From: Zobellia barbeyronii | GTDB taxonomy: Bacteria; Bacteroidota; Bacteroidia; Flavobacteriales; Flavobacteriaceae | Length of the DNA: 64,000 bases | Assembly (NCBI RefSeq): GCF_018603515.1 | Contig: NZ_JACATN010000007.1 | Location: forward strand, 62,001-126,000 | Reading direction: 5' to 3' | Shown: in pieces, positions 1 through 6,600 of the stretch | Position numbering within the stretch: position 1 is the first letter of the stretch | Layout: each line of letters starts with the position of its first letter | Notes under the pieces: generated by a model | Seen by the model: only the letters and a program-made list of their open reading frames with translations | Told to the model about the DNA's origin: nothing | Databases searched by the model: none | Translations under genes and position numbers: made by a program

Positions 1-264
1 GGCTATTCTTCATACGACGGAATCTGGAACGGATTTTCAGGTTCTGATGAAAAAGAAAAGGAATATATGGGAACGATTCAAAAGGTGGTAGAAAAGGAGA
101 ATCTGTCTCATATGATATGGACACTCTATGACTTCAGGAACATTCCAACTTCCGTAGTTGGGCGCTTACCATGGCGAAAAGTACGGCAGCGTCATTTTGG
201 TTTACTAGATGATAAAGGTGAGAAAAAACCGGTTTACGATATCTTCTTCAATGAGAATCCATAA
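1..264 (+). CDS. C-terminal end of a glycoside-hydrolase-like protein (5' truncated by window)
   Basis: The reading frame is open from the first base, so the start lies outside the window and only the last 87 residues are visible. The segment WTLYDFRNIP followed by RQRHFGLLDDKG and KPVYDIF resembles the last strand and helix of TIM-barrel glycoside hydrolases of the GH2/GH5 type, where a late Trp-Thr-Leu-Tyr-Asp-Phe block precedes a final remark of the form 'RHFGLLD..G..KP'. This is a family resemblance from memory and not a firm assignment. The next plus-strand gene encodes a TPR/outer-membrane barrel of polysaccharide-export type, so a role in making or trimming an exopolysaccharide is plausible but inferred. 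Confidence 0.5.
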   Translation, partial: GYSSYDGIWNGFSGSDEKEKEYMGTIQKVVEKENLSHMIWTLYDFRNIPTSVVGRLPWRKVRQRHFGLLDDKGEKKPVYDIFFNENP

Positions 265-325
265 TAACCTATTGTCTTTACAAACAGTTTATCCACTCCC
301 CTTCTACTAAAATAATATAAGAAAA

Positions 326-628
326 TTAAGCTTGGTTAGCACCCAATATATAAGTTGAATTTATTTTCTGCAACGAAGAAAACACGCTCTCGTTTGTCTT
401 TCCTAGAATAGTTAGTTGGCGATTGCGTTTTGCTGCATTGTCATACAATTCTTGAAGCGCACTTGCTCCGTTAACATCAATACTTGTAATTCGATCTAAA
501 TTTATAACTATACGTCTATCAGAGCCAAGGTATCTACCTATATGGCGGCTAAGAATTGTTGCACTACTGCTGTTTAAAGTTCCATGAACACAAAATATTC
601 CACGTGCTTCTGTAATTTGTAAAGGCAT
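326..628 (-). CDS. STAS-domain protein (anti-anti-sigma-factor-like)
   Basis: A 100-residue protein consisting of one STAS domain. The N-terminal strand (MPLQITEARGIFCVHGTLN) and the loop IDVNGASALQELY match the SpoIIAA/anti-anti-sigma fold, which binds partner switches such as anti-sigma kinases. The residue that is normally the phosphorylated serine of the D-x-S-G loop is Asn here (DVNGAS), so classical serine phosphorylation at that position is not available, although a nearby Ser follows. A GTG 30 bases upstream extends the frame, but I chose the ATG at 628 because it begins exactly at the domain and leaves a normal leader behind the proposed promoter near 671-678. A 21-bp-spaced direct repeat lies just upstream (705-735) and links the gene to the LytTR regulator at 3358. 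No PP2C phosphatase or anti-sigma kinase is nearby. Confidence 0.72.
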   Translation of the reverse strand: MPLQITEARGIFCVHGTLNSSSATILSRHIGRYLGSDRRIVINLDRITSIDVNGASALQELYDNAAKRNRQLTILGKTNESVFSSLQKINSTYILGANQA

Positions 629-704
629 AATATAAAATTTTGTAGGTTTATTTTTCACTTTTCTACAACACGAAATGACGTATAGAACGCACGAAAAGAA
701 ATGT

Positions 705-735
705 ACCGTAGATGGACAGTAATTAACTGTAGATG
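705..735. promoter_or_regulatory. Direct-repeat pair, 21-bp spacing (candidate LytTR site), STAS/TPR intergenic region
   Basis: ACCGTAGATG starts at 705 and ACTGTAGATG starts at 726, exactly 21 bp apart, so both copies face the same side of the helix. The first nine bases of the first copy agree with eight of nine positions of the LytTR consensus as I recall it, [TA][AC][CA]GTTN[AG][TG]. The same motif with the same spacing occurs at 3302-3332 and 9660-9690. The pair lies between the divergent STAS gene and TPR gene. Its orientation and distance match the other two sites if the target is the minus-strand STAS gene. Confidence 0.65.
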
Positions 736-847
736 AGTAGTTTTTATTGTTTTACAGTAATAAAAATAACACCCAAAGTTTTTACCCCACAGTACCAATA
801 AATCCATTTTATGGGCGTTATACTCTTGTGGTAAAAAACCTACTTTA

Positions 848-2908
848 ATGTTAAAACTAAATACACTCTGTTTATTCCTGCTTCTTTCCTTCTACGGAAT
901 GGCACAAAGTCCGCTTCAACCCGGTTTTACCTTGTTAGAAAAAGGTGATTTTGAACAAGCAGAGACTTTTTTTGAAGGTTATCTTGCTGATGACCCTAAG
1001 AATAAAACAGCCTTAATCTGCTACGGGCGTGCTGTAGGATTAAGTGGAGAACCTGAAAAAGCTACAGGAATGTTCTCTTCCCTTTTAGAAGAATATCCTG
1101 GTGATTTTGAAATACAGATAAATTACAATGAATCCTTTCTTTGGGATAAGAAATTTAAAGAAGCAGAACCTTTATACGCTCAACTTGTAAAAGAGTATCC
1201 AGAAAATTTTGGTGCAGTTTTAGGTTATGCAAATACCCTTAGTAATCTAAAGAAATATGAAAAGGCTTTAGAATGGGTAGAAAGAGCTTTGATCATACAA
1301 CCTGGAAATCTTAGTGCCAAAACTTCAAGAAAATATATGCGTTTAGGTTATGCAAATGCCTATGTAAACGCACAGAATTACAAAAAAGGAGAAACTTTAT
1401 TAAAAGAGATATTTATAGATTTTCCTGAAGATAGAGATGCTTTATTAAATCTTGCTAATCTCTATTTGATTACAAAAGAAGTAGATGATGCTAAAGCAAT
1501 CTACAAAAGACTAGCGACTTCTGAAAAAGATTCCATAACCTCACTTAATGGTATTGCTCTTGCTGAACATATTGGAGAGAACGATAAACAAGCTCTAGTA
1601 GTTGCTACTACCGCTAAAGAAAAAGCAGATGCATTTGATGACGCAACAATAAAAGAACAGACCTACGACCGTTATGTCCAAGCCTTAATATGGAACCGAA
1701 AGTACATTAAAGCTAAAACTGAAATTGCAGAATTAGAAACTCAATACACCAACAAAAATTGGCTGTATGCACTAAAAGCTATGCTTGGTCTTTATACCGG
1801 TTCACCTAAAAAGAGTGTCGCTAATTATGATGCCATTCTTAAAAATGACAGTGCTTCTTTTGATGGAAATTTAGGGAAAGCCAACGCACTTTTTGCAGCT
1901 GACCGTATCGTTCCTGCTTACAATGCCGCCTTTGGAACCCTTAAAGTCTTTAAAGACCAGAAAGATGCCATTGGTTTTATTGATAAGTTAAATATATCCT
2001 TTACGCCAACCATAGACGAACATCTTGCCTACACTTTTGATAATGGTAATAATGTTGCTTTTTCTACCAATACAACGGCAACTGTACCTTTATCTACAAA
2101 GTTTAGCACTAACCTAGCCTATTACTATAGAACTACCGAAAATACAGTTACAGATAATAAAGCGAGTTCTCATGTGCTTTCTGCCGGGTTTGATTACAAA
2201 TTCCTTCCTAAGACCACATTTAAAGCCGTTGTAGGTTTAAACAAATCTAGTTTTGGTGCAGAGTCCTACACTCAGCCGGTAATAGACACAAAGCTATTAC
2301 TACAGCCGTTTAAACTGCAAAACCTTGAACTTGGTTACAAACGTGAAATTCAAAGTTTTAATGCCGATTTGATTGAGCGGGAGATTATCATGAACCATTT
2401 TGGTTTTAACTATAACTTGGGTACCAATTTCAATTTAGGTTGGTATACGCAAGCTATACATACCACCCAGAGTGATAATAATACCCGTAACCTCTTGTTT
2501 ACCTCATTATACTACAACTTAATGCGCAAACCGGCCTTAAAAGTAGGTCTTAACTACCAGTACCTTTCTTTTGCCGAACAGGTTCCTACTATTTATTTTA
2601 GTCCAGAGAAATACCAGGCAGTTGAAATATTTGCAGACCTAAGAGGCGATATTTCTGAAAACACCCAGTATATGATGAGTGCTGCAACAGGTTTACAACA
2701 GGTAGAAGACGACCCAAATACAGTTATCTTTAGAGCAGAGACCGGAATAACCCATAAATTCTCCAAAAGGTTTAGCGGTAATTTATATGGAAAGTATAGT
2801 AATATTGCCTCTGCAACTGCTGCTGGTTTTGAGTATACGGAAATTGGTTTGAAGTTAAAATGGCTGATAACCAAGAAACCATTGTTCTACAATAAGATTG
2901 TTAAATAA
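848..2908 (+). CDS. TPR-repeat outer-membrane beta-barrel protein, polysaccharide-exporter-like
   Basis: A 686-residue protein with a signal peptide (residues 1-20, ending YGMAQ). Tandem TPR helices run through about residues 22-375, with typical spacing of Gly/Ala/Tyr positions and phrases such as GYANTLSNLKKYEKALEWVERAL. From about residue 385 to the end the sequence turns into alternating aromatic and hydrophobic strands rich in Tyr, Asn and Thr (for example TNLAYYYRTTENT, GFNYNLGTNFNLGWY), ending GLKLKWLI, as in an outer-membrane barrel. This TPR-then-barrel plan is that of PgaA, BcsC and PelB, which carry exopolysaccharide across the periplasm and outer membrane. The preceding gene ends like a glycoside hydrolase, which fits a polysaccharide locus. 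A TACTCTTG element at 821-828 is a possible -7 box. The substrate is unknown. Confidence 0.7.
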   Translation: MLKLNTLCLFLLLSFYGMAQSPLQPGFTLLEKGDFEQAETFFEGYLADDPKNKTALICYGRAVGLSGEPEKATGMFSSLLEEYPGDFEIQINYNESFLWDKKFKEAEPLYAQLVKEYPENFGAVLGYANTLSNLKKYEKALEWVERALIIQPGNLSAKTSRKYMRLGYANAYVNAQNYKKGETLLKEIFIDFPEDRDALLNLANLYLITKEVDDAKAIYKRLATSEKDSITSLNGIALAEHIGENDKQALVVATTAKEKADAFDDATIKEQTYDRYVQALIWNRKYIKAKTEIAELETQYTNKNWLYALKAMLGLYTGSPKKSVANYDAILKNDSASFDGNLGKANALFAADRIVPAYNAAFGTLKVFKDQKDAIGFIDKLNISFTPTIDEHLAYTFDNGNNVAFSTNTTATVPLSTKFSTNLAYYYRTTENTVTDNKASSHVLSAGFDYKFLPKTTFKAVVGLNKSSFGAESYTQPVIDTKLLLQPFKLQNLELGYKREIQSFNADLIEREIIMNHFGFNYNLGTNFNLGWYTQAIHTTQSDNNTRNLLFTSLYYNLMRKPALKVGLNYQYLSFAEQVPTIYFSPEKYQAVEIFADLRGDISENTQYMMSAATGLQQVEDDPNTVIFRAETGITHKFSKRFSGNLYGKYSNIASATAAGFEYTEIGLKLKWLITKKPLFYNKIVK

Positions 2909-2938
2909 TTCTTCCTTAAGAAAGTTCACTAAAGCGCA

Positions 2939-2976
2939 TAAAAAAAGACAACCTTACAATGAAGTAAGATTATCTT
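2939..2976 (-). terminator. Terminator of the micropeptide transcript
   Basis: Read on the minus strand, arms at 2976-2964 and 2957-2945 form a 13-bp stem with two G-U pairs around a six-base loop, followed directly by a T run (the A run at 2941-2946 on the plus strand). It closes the short transcript that starts near 3261 and lies in the convergent gap behind the TPR gene. Confidence 0.6.
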
Positions 2977-3122
2977 GAGACAAATTGTATTTTCACAAAC
3001 CCATTAAAGTGAAAATATTTTCTAGAAGCTCTTGCTCCTACTATGAATTTATATCTTACAAATTATGCAAAGATGTATGGTTTGTAAAGTGTTGTGATTA
3101 GAATAAAATAGCGCTAAGTATT

Positions 3123-3242
3123 CTAATAATTCCAGATACTCATTACGGCCAAAACGATGCCAATAATTACTGAAACAAGTATACCTATCAAACGTATAGC
3201 GGCACCTTTGGAGTTTAAAATGTATAAAAGATTTGCTTTCAT
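3123..3242 (-). CDS. 39-residue single-span membrane micropeptide
   Basis: ATG at 3242 to TAG at 3123 encodes 39 residues: a short polar and basic N-terminus (MKANLLYILNSKGAAIR) and then one hydrophobic span, about residues 18-36 (LIGILVSVIIGIVLAVMSIW), ending NY. I do not recognise a family. The gene is supported by context. A perfect -7 box (TAAATTTG on the minus strand, 3275-3268) places the transcript start near 3261, giving a leader of about 19 nt. The 21-bp direct repeat pair 3302-3332 sits upstream at an activator's position, and a hairpin terminator follows at 2976-2939. It is therefore a complete small transcription unit directly downstream of, and probably controlled by, the LytTR regulator. 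A regulatory RNA with an incidental ORF is the alternative. Confidence 0.55.
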   Translation of the reverse strand: MKANLLYILNSKGAAIRLIGILVSVIIGIVLAVMSIWNY

Positions 3243-3267
3243 GAGTAGATGGCTTTAATATTCTCTA

Positions 3268-3275
3268 CAAATTTA
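3268..3275 (-). promoter_or_regulatory. -7 promoter element of the micropeptide gene
   Basis: TAAATTTG on the minus strand is an exact match to the Bacteroidota TAnnTTTG element. It lies about 26 bp upstream of the ATG at 3242. The conserved G at 3268 is 34 bp from the first base of the direct repeat at 3302, the same spacing as in front of the gene at 9602. Confidence 0.6.
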
Positions 3276-3301
3276 CATCTCATATTTAATAATAGGAAAG
3301 C

Positions 3302-3332
3302 ACTTACGATGAATTACCTTAACCTATAGATG
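3302..3332. promoter_or_regulatory. Direct-repeat pair, 21-bp spacing (candidate LytTR site), micropeptide promoter
   Basis: ACTTACGATG starts at 3302 and CCTATAGATG at 3323, 21 bp apart; both are followed by AAT, so GATGAAT is identical in the two copies. The pair covers about -41 to -72 relative to the inferred start near 3261. It lies in the gap just after the stop codon of the LytTR gene. Confidence 0.65.
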
Positions 3333-3357
3333 AATGGTATAAAATTGTAGAAGAGAT

Positions 3358-4080
3358 TTAAACCAAGTTTAATCGTCTCATGAGCTCTGGTCGATTTGAT
3401 CGACTAATGGGAATAACCATCTTCTTGATAAGAACACTATTATCTTCAATATCAATGATCTTAGAGAAGTTAATAATGTACGACCTGTGTATTTGAAGAA
3501 ATATTTTTTCAGGTAATTTATCCTTTACTTTTTTAAGCGTTGTATGTACGCGATACTCTTTATTTTCTGTTGTAATATCAATATAATCTCCTTGCGCTTT
3601 CACTACTAGTATTTCGTTAAAGTGAAGCTTTATTAATCTCTTATCAATATTGATATAAAGGTCTTGTTCAGCTTGTGCACCAGTCCCAACATTAGTATTT
3701 AAACTTGGAACAGAGTCAGGCTGTTTTTTAAGTGCACTTTTTACTTTTTGTATAGATTTCTGAAAACGATCAGCAGTTAAGGGTTTCACCATATAATCTA
3801 CAATAGCCTCATACTCATATGCTGCAATGGCAAACTCTGTATCTGAAGTGGTCAAAACAACTTTAGGACAATTCTTTAGAGTTTGGACAAAATCTACTCC
3901 ACTAAAACCTGGCATGTGAATGTCCAAAAACACAACATCTACATCTTGTTGATTCAAAAATTTAATAGCGTCTATGGCATTATCAAACTCTCCAACAACA
4001 TCTAAATCTGCCACCGCAGAGCAATGTTTTCCTACTATGGCACGTGCTGTTGCTTCGTCATCTACGATAATACAGGTCAT
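3358..4080 (-). CDS. LytTR-family response regulator
   Basis: A 240-residue regulator. The receiver domain (residues 1-120) has the acidic pair VDDE at 6-9, the phospho-acceptor Asp53 in VVFLDIHMPGFSG, a Thr in LTTSD and Lys in VKPL. The LytTR DNA-binding domain (about 140-240) contains KAQGDYIDI, the KKVKDKL linker and the block IHRSYIINFSKI typical of the family. LytTR regulators bind direct repeats on one helix face, and three such repeat pairs with 21-bp spacing exist in this window. It is the last gene of the sensor operon, four bases after the HPt gene, which makes it the natural terminal phosphate acceptor and transcriptional output. Confidence 0.92.
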   Translation of the reverse strand: MTCIIVDDEATARAIVGKHCSAVADLDVVGEFDNAIDAIKFLNQQDVDVVFLDIHMPGFSGVDFVQTLKNCPKVVLTTSDTEFAIAAYEYEAIVDYMVKPLTADRFQKSIQKVKSALKKQPDSVPSLNTNVGTGAQAEQDLYINIDKRLIKLHFNEILVVKAQGDYIDITTENKEYRVHTTLKKVKDKLPEKIFLQIHRSYIINFSKIIDIEDNSVLIKKMVIPISRSNRPELMRRLNLV

Positions 4081-4084
4081 ACTA

Positions 4085-4402
4085 TTAAATGGTTTTAAGA
4101 AAATTATCTATTTGCGTTAAGGTAATTCTAAAATCTGAATCCATATCTGTTTTTCCAGCTCTTAACTGCTCTTCAAATTGAACAGCAAAGCGGTAAGCTT
4201 CTTCCATGCTTAAGATGTTGAATTTATGTTTTAATTTATGTACAACATCTGCGGCTTCATTCATGTTTTTGCTATCTATATGTTCCTTATAAGTAGCTCT
4301 TTCCATTGGGAATTCGTCCTTCAATATAGAAATAAATTTTTGTTCAAACTCAATGTCATCACCAGATAATTCTTTAATGTATTTAAGGTTTGGTTCTTCC
4401 AT
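4085..4402 (-). CDS. HPt phosphotransfer protein
   Basis: A 105-residue all-helical protein with the HPt motif VVHKLKHKF; His55 is the expected phosphorylation site. It is a single free-standing domain, as used to pass phosphate between receivers in multistep relays. It lies four bases from the kinase gene upstream and four from the LytTR gene downstream, so translation is probably coupled. The operon contains two separate receivers (CheY-like and LytTR) and two kinases, and this protein is the likely shuttle between them. Confidence 0.88.
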   Translation of the reverse strand: MEEPNLKYIKELSGDDIEFEQKFISILKDEFPMERATYKEHIDSKNMNEAADVVHKLKHKFNILSMEEAYRFAVQFEEQLRAGKTDMDSDFRITLTQIDNFLKTI

Positions 4403-4406
4403 AGCA

Positions 4407-5465
4407 CTATTTTTTTAACGTAAACGTGAAATTTGCACCCATATTTTCTTCTGACACCAATTCTATAGAACCATCATATAATTTGACGATTTTTTTAGCC
4501 AATGCCAAACCCACTCCAGCAGCACTATCATTATTCTCTAGTTTTCTAAACATTTCAAATATGGAAGATTGATGCTTAACTGGAATTCCCTTTCCGTTAT
4601 CAACTACAGAAAACTTCCAAAATTTATCATCTTTTTCATACTTTATTTCAACTCTGCCTTTGTCCTTATCCTTTGTAGCAGTAATCGCGTTTGTAATTAG
4701 GTATGTAAAAACCTGCTCAATTAGGTGCTTTTCAATATGTATCACTGGAAAATTAGAACCATAACTCAAACTAACATTATCCGGTAATGGCACATAACTT
4801 TCTATTTCCTTTAAAAGAATATTGATATCAACATTCATTTTAGATTCCATACTAGTCCCAATTGTGGCATGCTCTAGTATTCCATTAATTAAATTGTCCA
4901 TTTTAGCCAGATTGCTCGAGGCTAAAGCTAAGTTTTCTTTATTTTCTTCCGTTAAGCTATTTTGGTCATCTTCAAGAACCCAGCTTAGCAAAGCATTTAC
5001 ATTACGAATAGGGGATTTTAAATCATGGGACACCATCTGAACATAATTATTAAGAGATTCATTTTGTGCTTCTAAATCCTCTAAAAGAAGGTTTTTCTCC
5101 TCTGTAATTTCTTTTACTTCTGCTGCTAAGTAGCTAATATGCTTTGCCAATTTTTCTACATCAAATACTTTTGAAGCATCTCCTTCAAATTGTTTATCCG
5201 TACCTAAGTTTGAACTTAGGCTATCCATAGCCAACTCCAAGGACACCAAAATTTTCTTCTGCCTTTCTGCCTCTTTGGTCAACTCTCTATTTGCTACAAA
5301 TAATTCTTCTGAGCTAATGGCAGTAGCCCTTTGTAACATATTAAGTTTCTCATCATGATTCTGATAAGACATTTCTACGGCAGCCAAAAACATCTGCATC
5401 TCAGGGTCTTCGCTAAGATGAGCGGGTAAAGTTTTTTTAAGTTGTCGTTTTAATAGAGAATGCAT
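4407..5465 (-). CDS. Cytosolic sensor histidine kinase partnered with FIST protein
   Basis: A 352-residue kinase without membrane spans. The N-terminal 70 residues (MHSLLKRQLKKTLPAHL and later LQRATAISSEELFVANREL) resemble the leader segment I remember from kinases encoded next to FIST proteins. A coiled coil follows (about 55-140). The HisKA motif is VSHDLKSPIRN with His147. The HATPase_c domain shows the N box (TNAITATKD), DNGKGIPVKH and GVGLALAKKI. Its start overlaps the stop of the FIST gene by one base, so the two are translationally coupled and probably physically partnered, as NosP is with NahK-type kinases. It has no receiver of its own; the free HPt follows. Confidence 0.9.
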   Translation of the reverse strand: MHSLLKRQLKKTLPAHLSEDPEMQMFLAAVEMSYQNHDEKLNMLQRATAISSEELFVANRELTKEAERQKKILVSLELAMDSLSSNLGTDKQFEGDASKVFDVEKLAKHISYLAAEVKEITEEKNLLLEDLEAQNESLNNYVQMVSHDLKSPIRNVNALLSWVLEDDQNSLTEENKENLALASSNLAKMDNLINGILEHATIGTSMESKMNVDINILLKEIESYVPLPDNVSLSYGSNFPVIHIEKHLIEQVFTYLITNAITATKDKDKGRVEIKYEKDDKFWKFSVVDNGKGIPVKHQSSIFEMFRKLENNDSAAGVGLALAKKIVKLYDGSIELVSEENMGANFTFTLKK

Positions 5466-6598
5466 TATTCGCTAAATAAAGTTAAGGTCATTGTTTGGTT
5501 GTGTAACCTACAGGCATCTTTACCGGCAAACGGAGCCATTTCCCCATAAGAATAGAACCCAGTAACCGCTGTATCTGTTCCTATTACAGAGATTACTTCT
5601 TCAACTTCCTCTTCCGTTCGCTGATCCATGACCAACTTTCTACCCACACAACTTACTAAAATAGCCAGCTCGGGTTTGTTTTCCCTACCGTTCATAGCGT
5701 ACTGTGCAGCAATACTTGCACCATCAACTATATCATCTACCGTAGACATCATTAACTGTACACGTGCTCCTTCCGGAACATCTCCAGCCAAAGTCATTGT
5801 GTTAGAAGTATCATCAATAGTTAGTATTGTACGAACCAAAGGCTCGTCATCTTCATTAACCCGTACACTTAATGGATATAATAAAGCAGACGTTGGCAAC
5901 TCCTTTGCTTTTTCTCCCAAATATTTTTTATAGAGATCCAAAGCGGGCTGTCCGTCTAGCTCATAAAGTATGTTATTTTCAGATTTTGTAATTATCCGTT
6001 CAGGACCAAAAGGCGTCCAACCACCATAATTGGCGCTTGTTATTTCTAGAGATTCTCCATAAAACCCTATAGCTATTACCTCTCCTTCTTTGGCATTCTC
6101 GTTGTATGAGGCAAGTGTTCTTTCAAAACGGTCATCATCTCCACACAAACCACCTGAAAGTCCAATATTATTTATCCTGACACCTTCAAAACCTTCGATT
6201 AATGCGCTACCGTTTATAGAGCTACCTTCTGATACTAGAAAAATATGCTTTAGGTTTTCCTTAGAAAACTCGTTAAAAAGAGTTTGTCCCAATAAAAGTT
6301 CATTATCTATTTCTGAGACATTCTTTCTCTTTACCGAGAAGTGACATTTTTCAAATTCTATAGCCGTCAATGACACGCCACCTTCCAGTACGGTATCATC
6401 TATAATTTCGCCTGCTGTGCTACCCAAAACAATATGTCCGTTTGGAAAAAGTTTCTTTATTTCAATAAAAAGGTTATCATCTTCAAGAAGATACCTATTT
6501 CCAAAAACCAAAACCAGAGGTTCCTTTAAATCATGGTTTTCACCAGATATTATTTTAAATGGTTGCTTTCCTTCTTTTATGGCCTGCGTTATTTTCAT
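5465..6598 (-). CDS. FIST-domain sensor protein, NosP-like
   Basis: A 377-residue protein with FIST_N (about 30-225; LVLVFGNRYLL, GSTAGEIIDD, GLSGGLCGDDDRF) and FIST_C (about 230-370). The closing block GFYSYGEMAPF followed by CRLHNQTMTLTLF (His366) is the hallmark of the family. FIST proteins include NosP, a haem-based nitric-oxide sensor that regulates partner kinases. Not every FIST protein binds haem, so NO sensing is inferred from the H-NOX gene two genes upstream and the kinase directly downstream. No signal peptide or membrane span is visible, so it acts in the cytoplasm. It starts two bases after the PAS kinase ends. Confidence 0.88.
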   Translation of the reverse strand: MKITQAIKEGKQPFKIISGENHDLKEPLVLVFGNRYLLEDDNLFIEIKKLFPNGHIVLGSTAGEIIDDTVLEGGVSLTAIEFEKCHFSVKRKNVSEIDNELLLGQTLFNEFSKENLKHIFLVSEGSSINGSALIEGFEGVRINNIGLSGGLCGDDDRFERTLASYNENAKEGEVIAIGFYGESLEITSANYGGWTPFGPERIITKSENNILYELDGQPALDLYKKYLGEKAKELPTSALLYPLSVRVNEDDEPLVRTILTIDDTSNTMTLAGDVPEGARVQLMMSTVDDIVDGASIAAQYAMNGRENKPELAILVSCVGRKLVMDQRTEEEVEEVISVIGTDTAVTGFYSYGEMAPFAGKDACRLHNQTMTLTLFSE

Positions 6599-6600
6599 CT

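Noticed and set aside
2593-2874. Open frame of 93 codons opposite the TPR/barrel gene
   Set aside because: It mirrors beta-barrel coding sequence, with no promoter or recognisable family.
5628-5933. Open frame of 101 codons opposite the FIST gene
   Set aside because: It is antisense to a well supported gene and its sequence shows no domain or natural composition; the same holds for many other long antisense frames.
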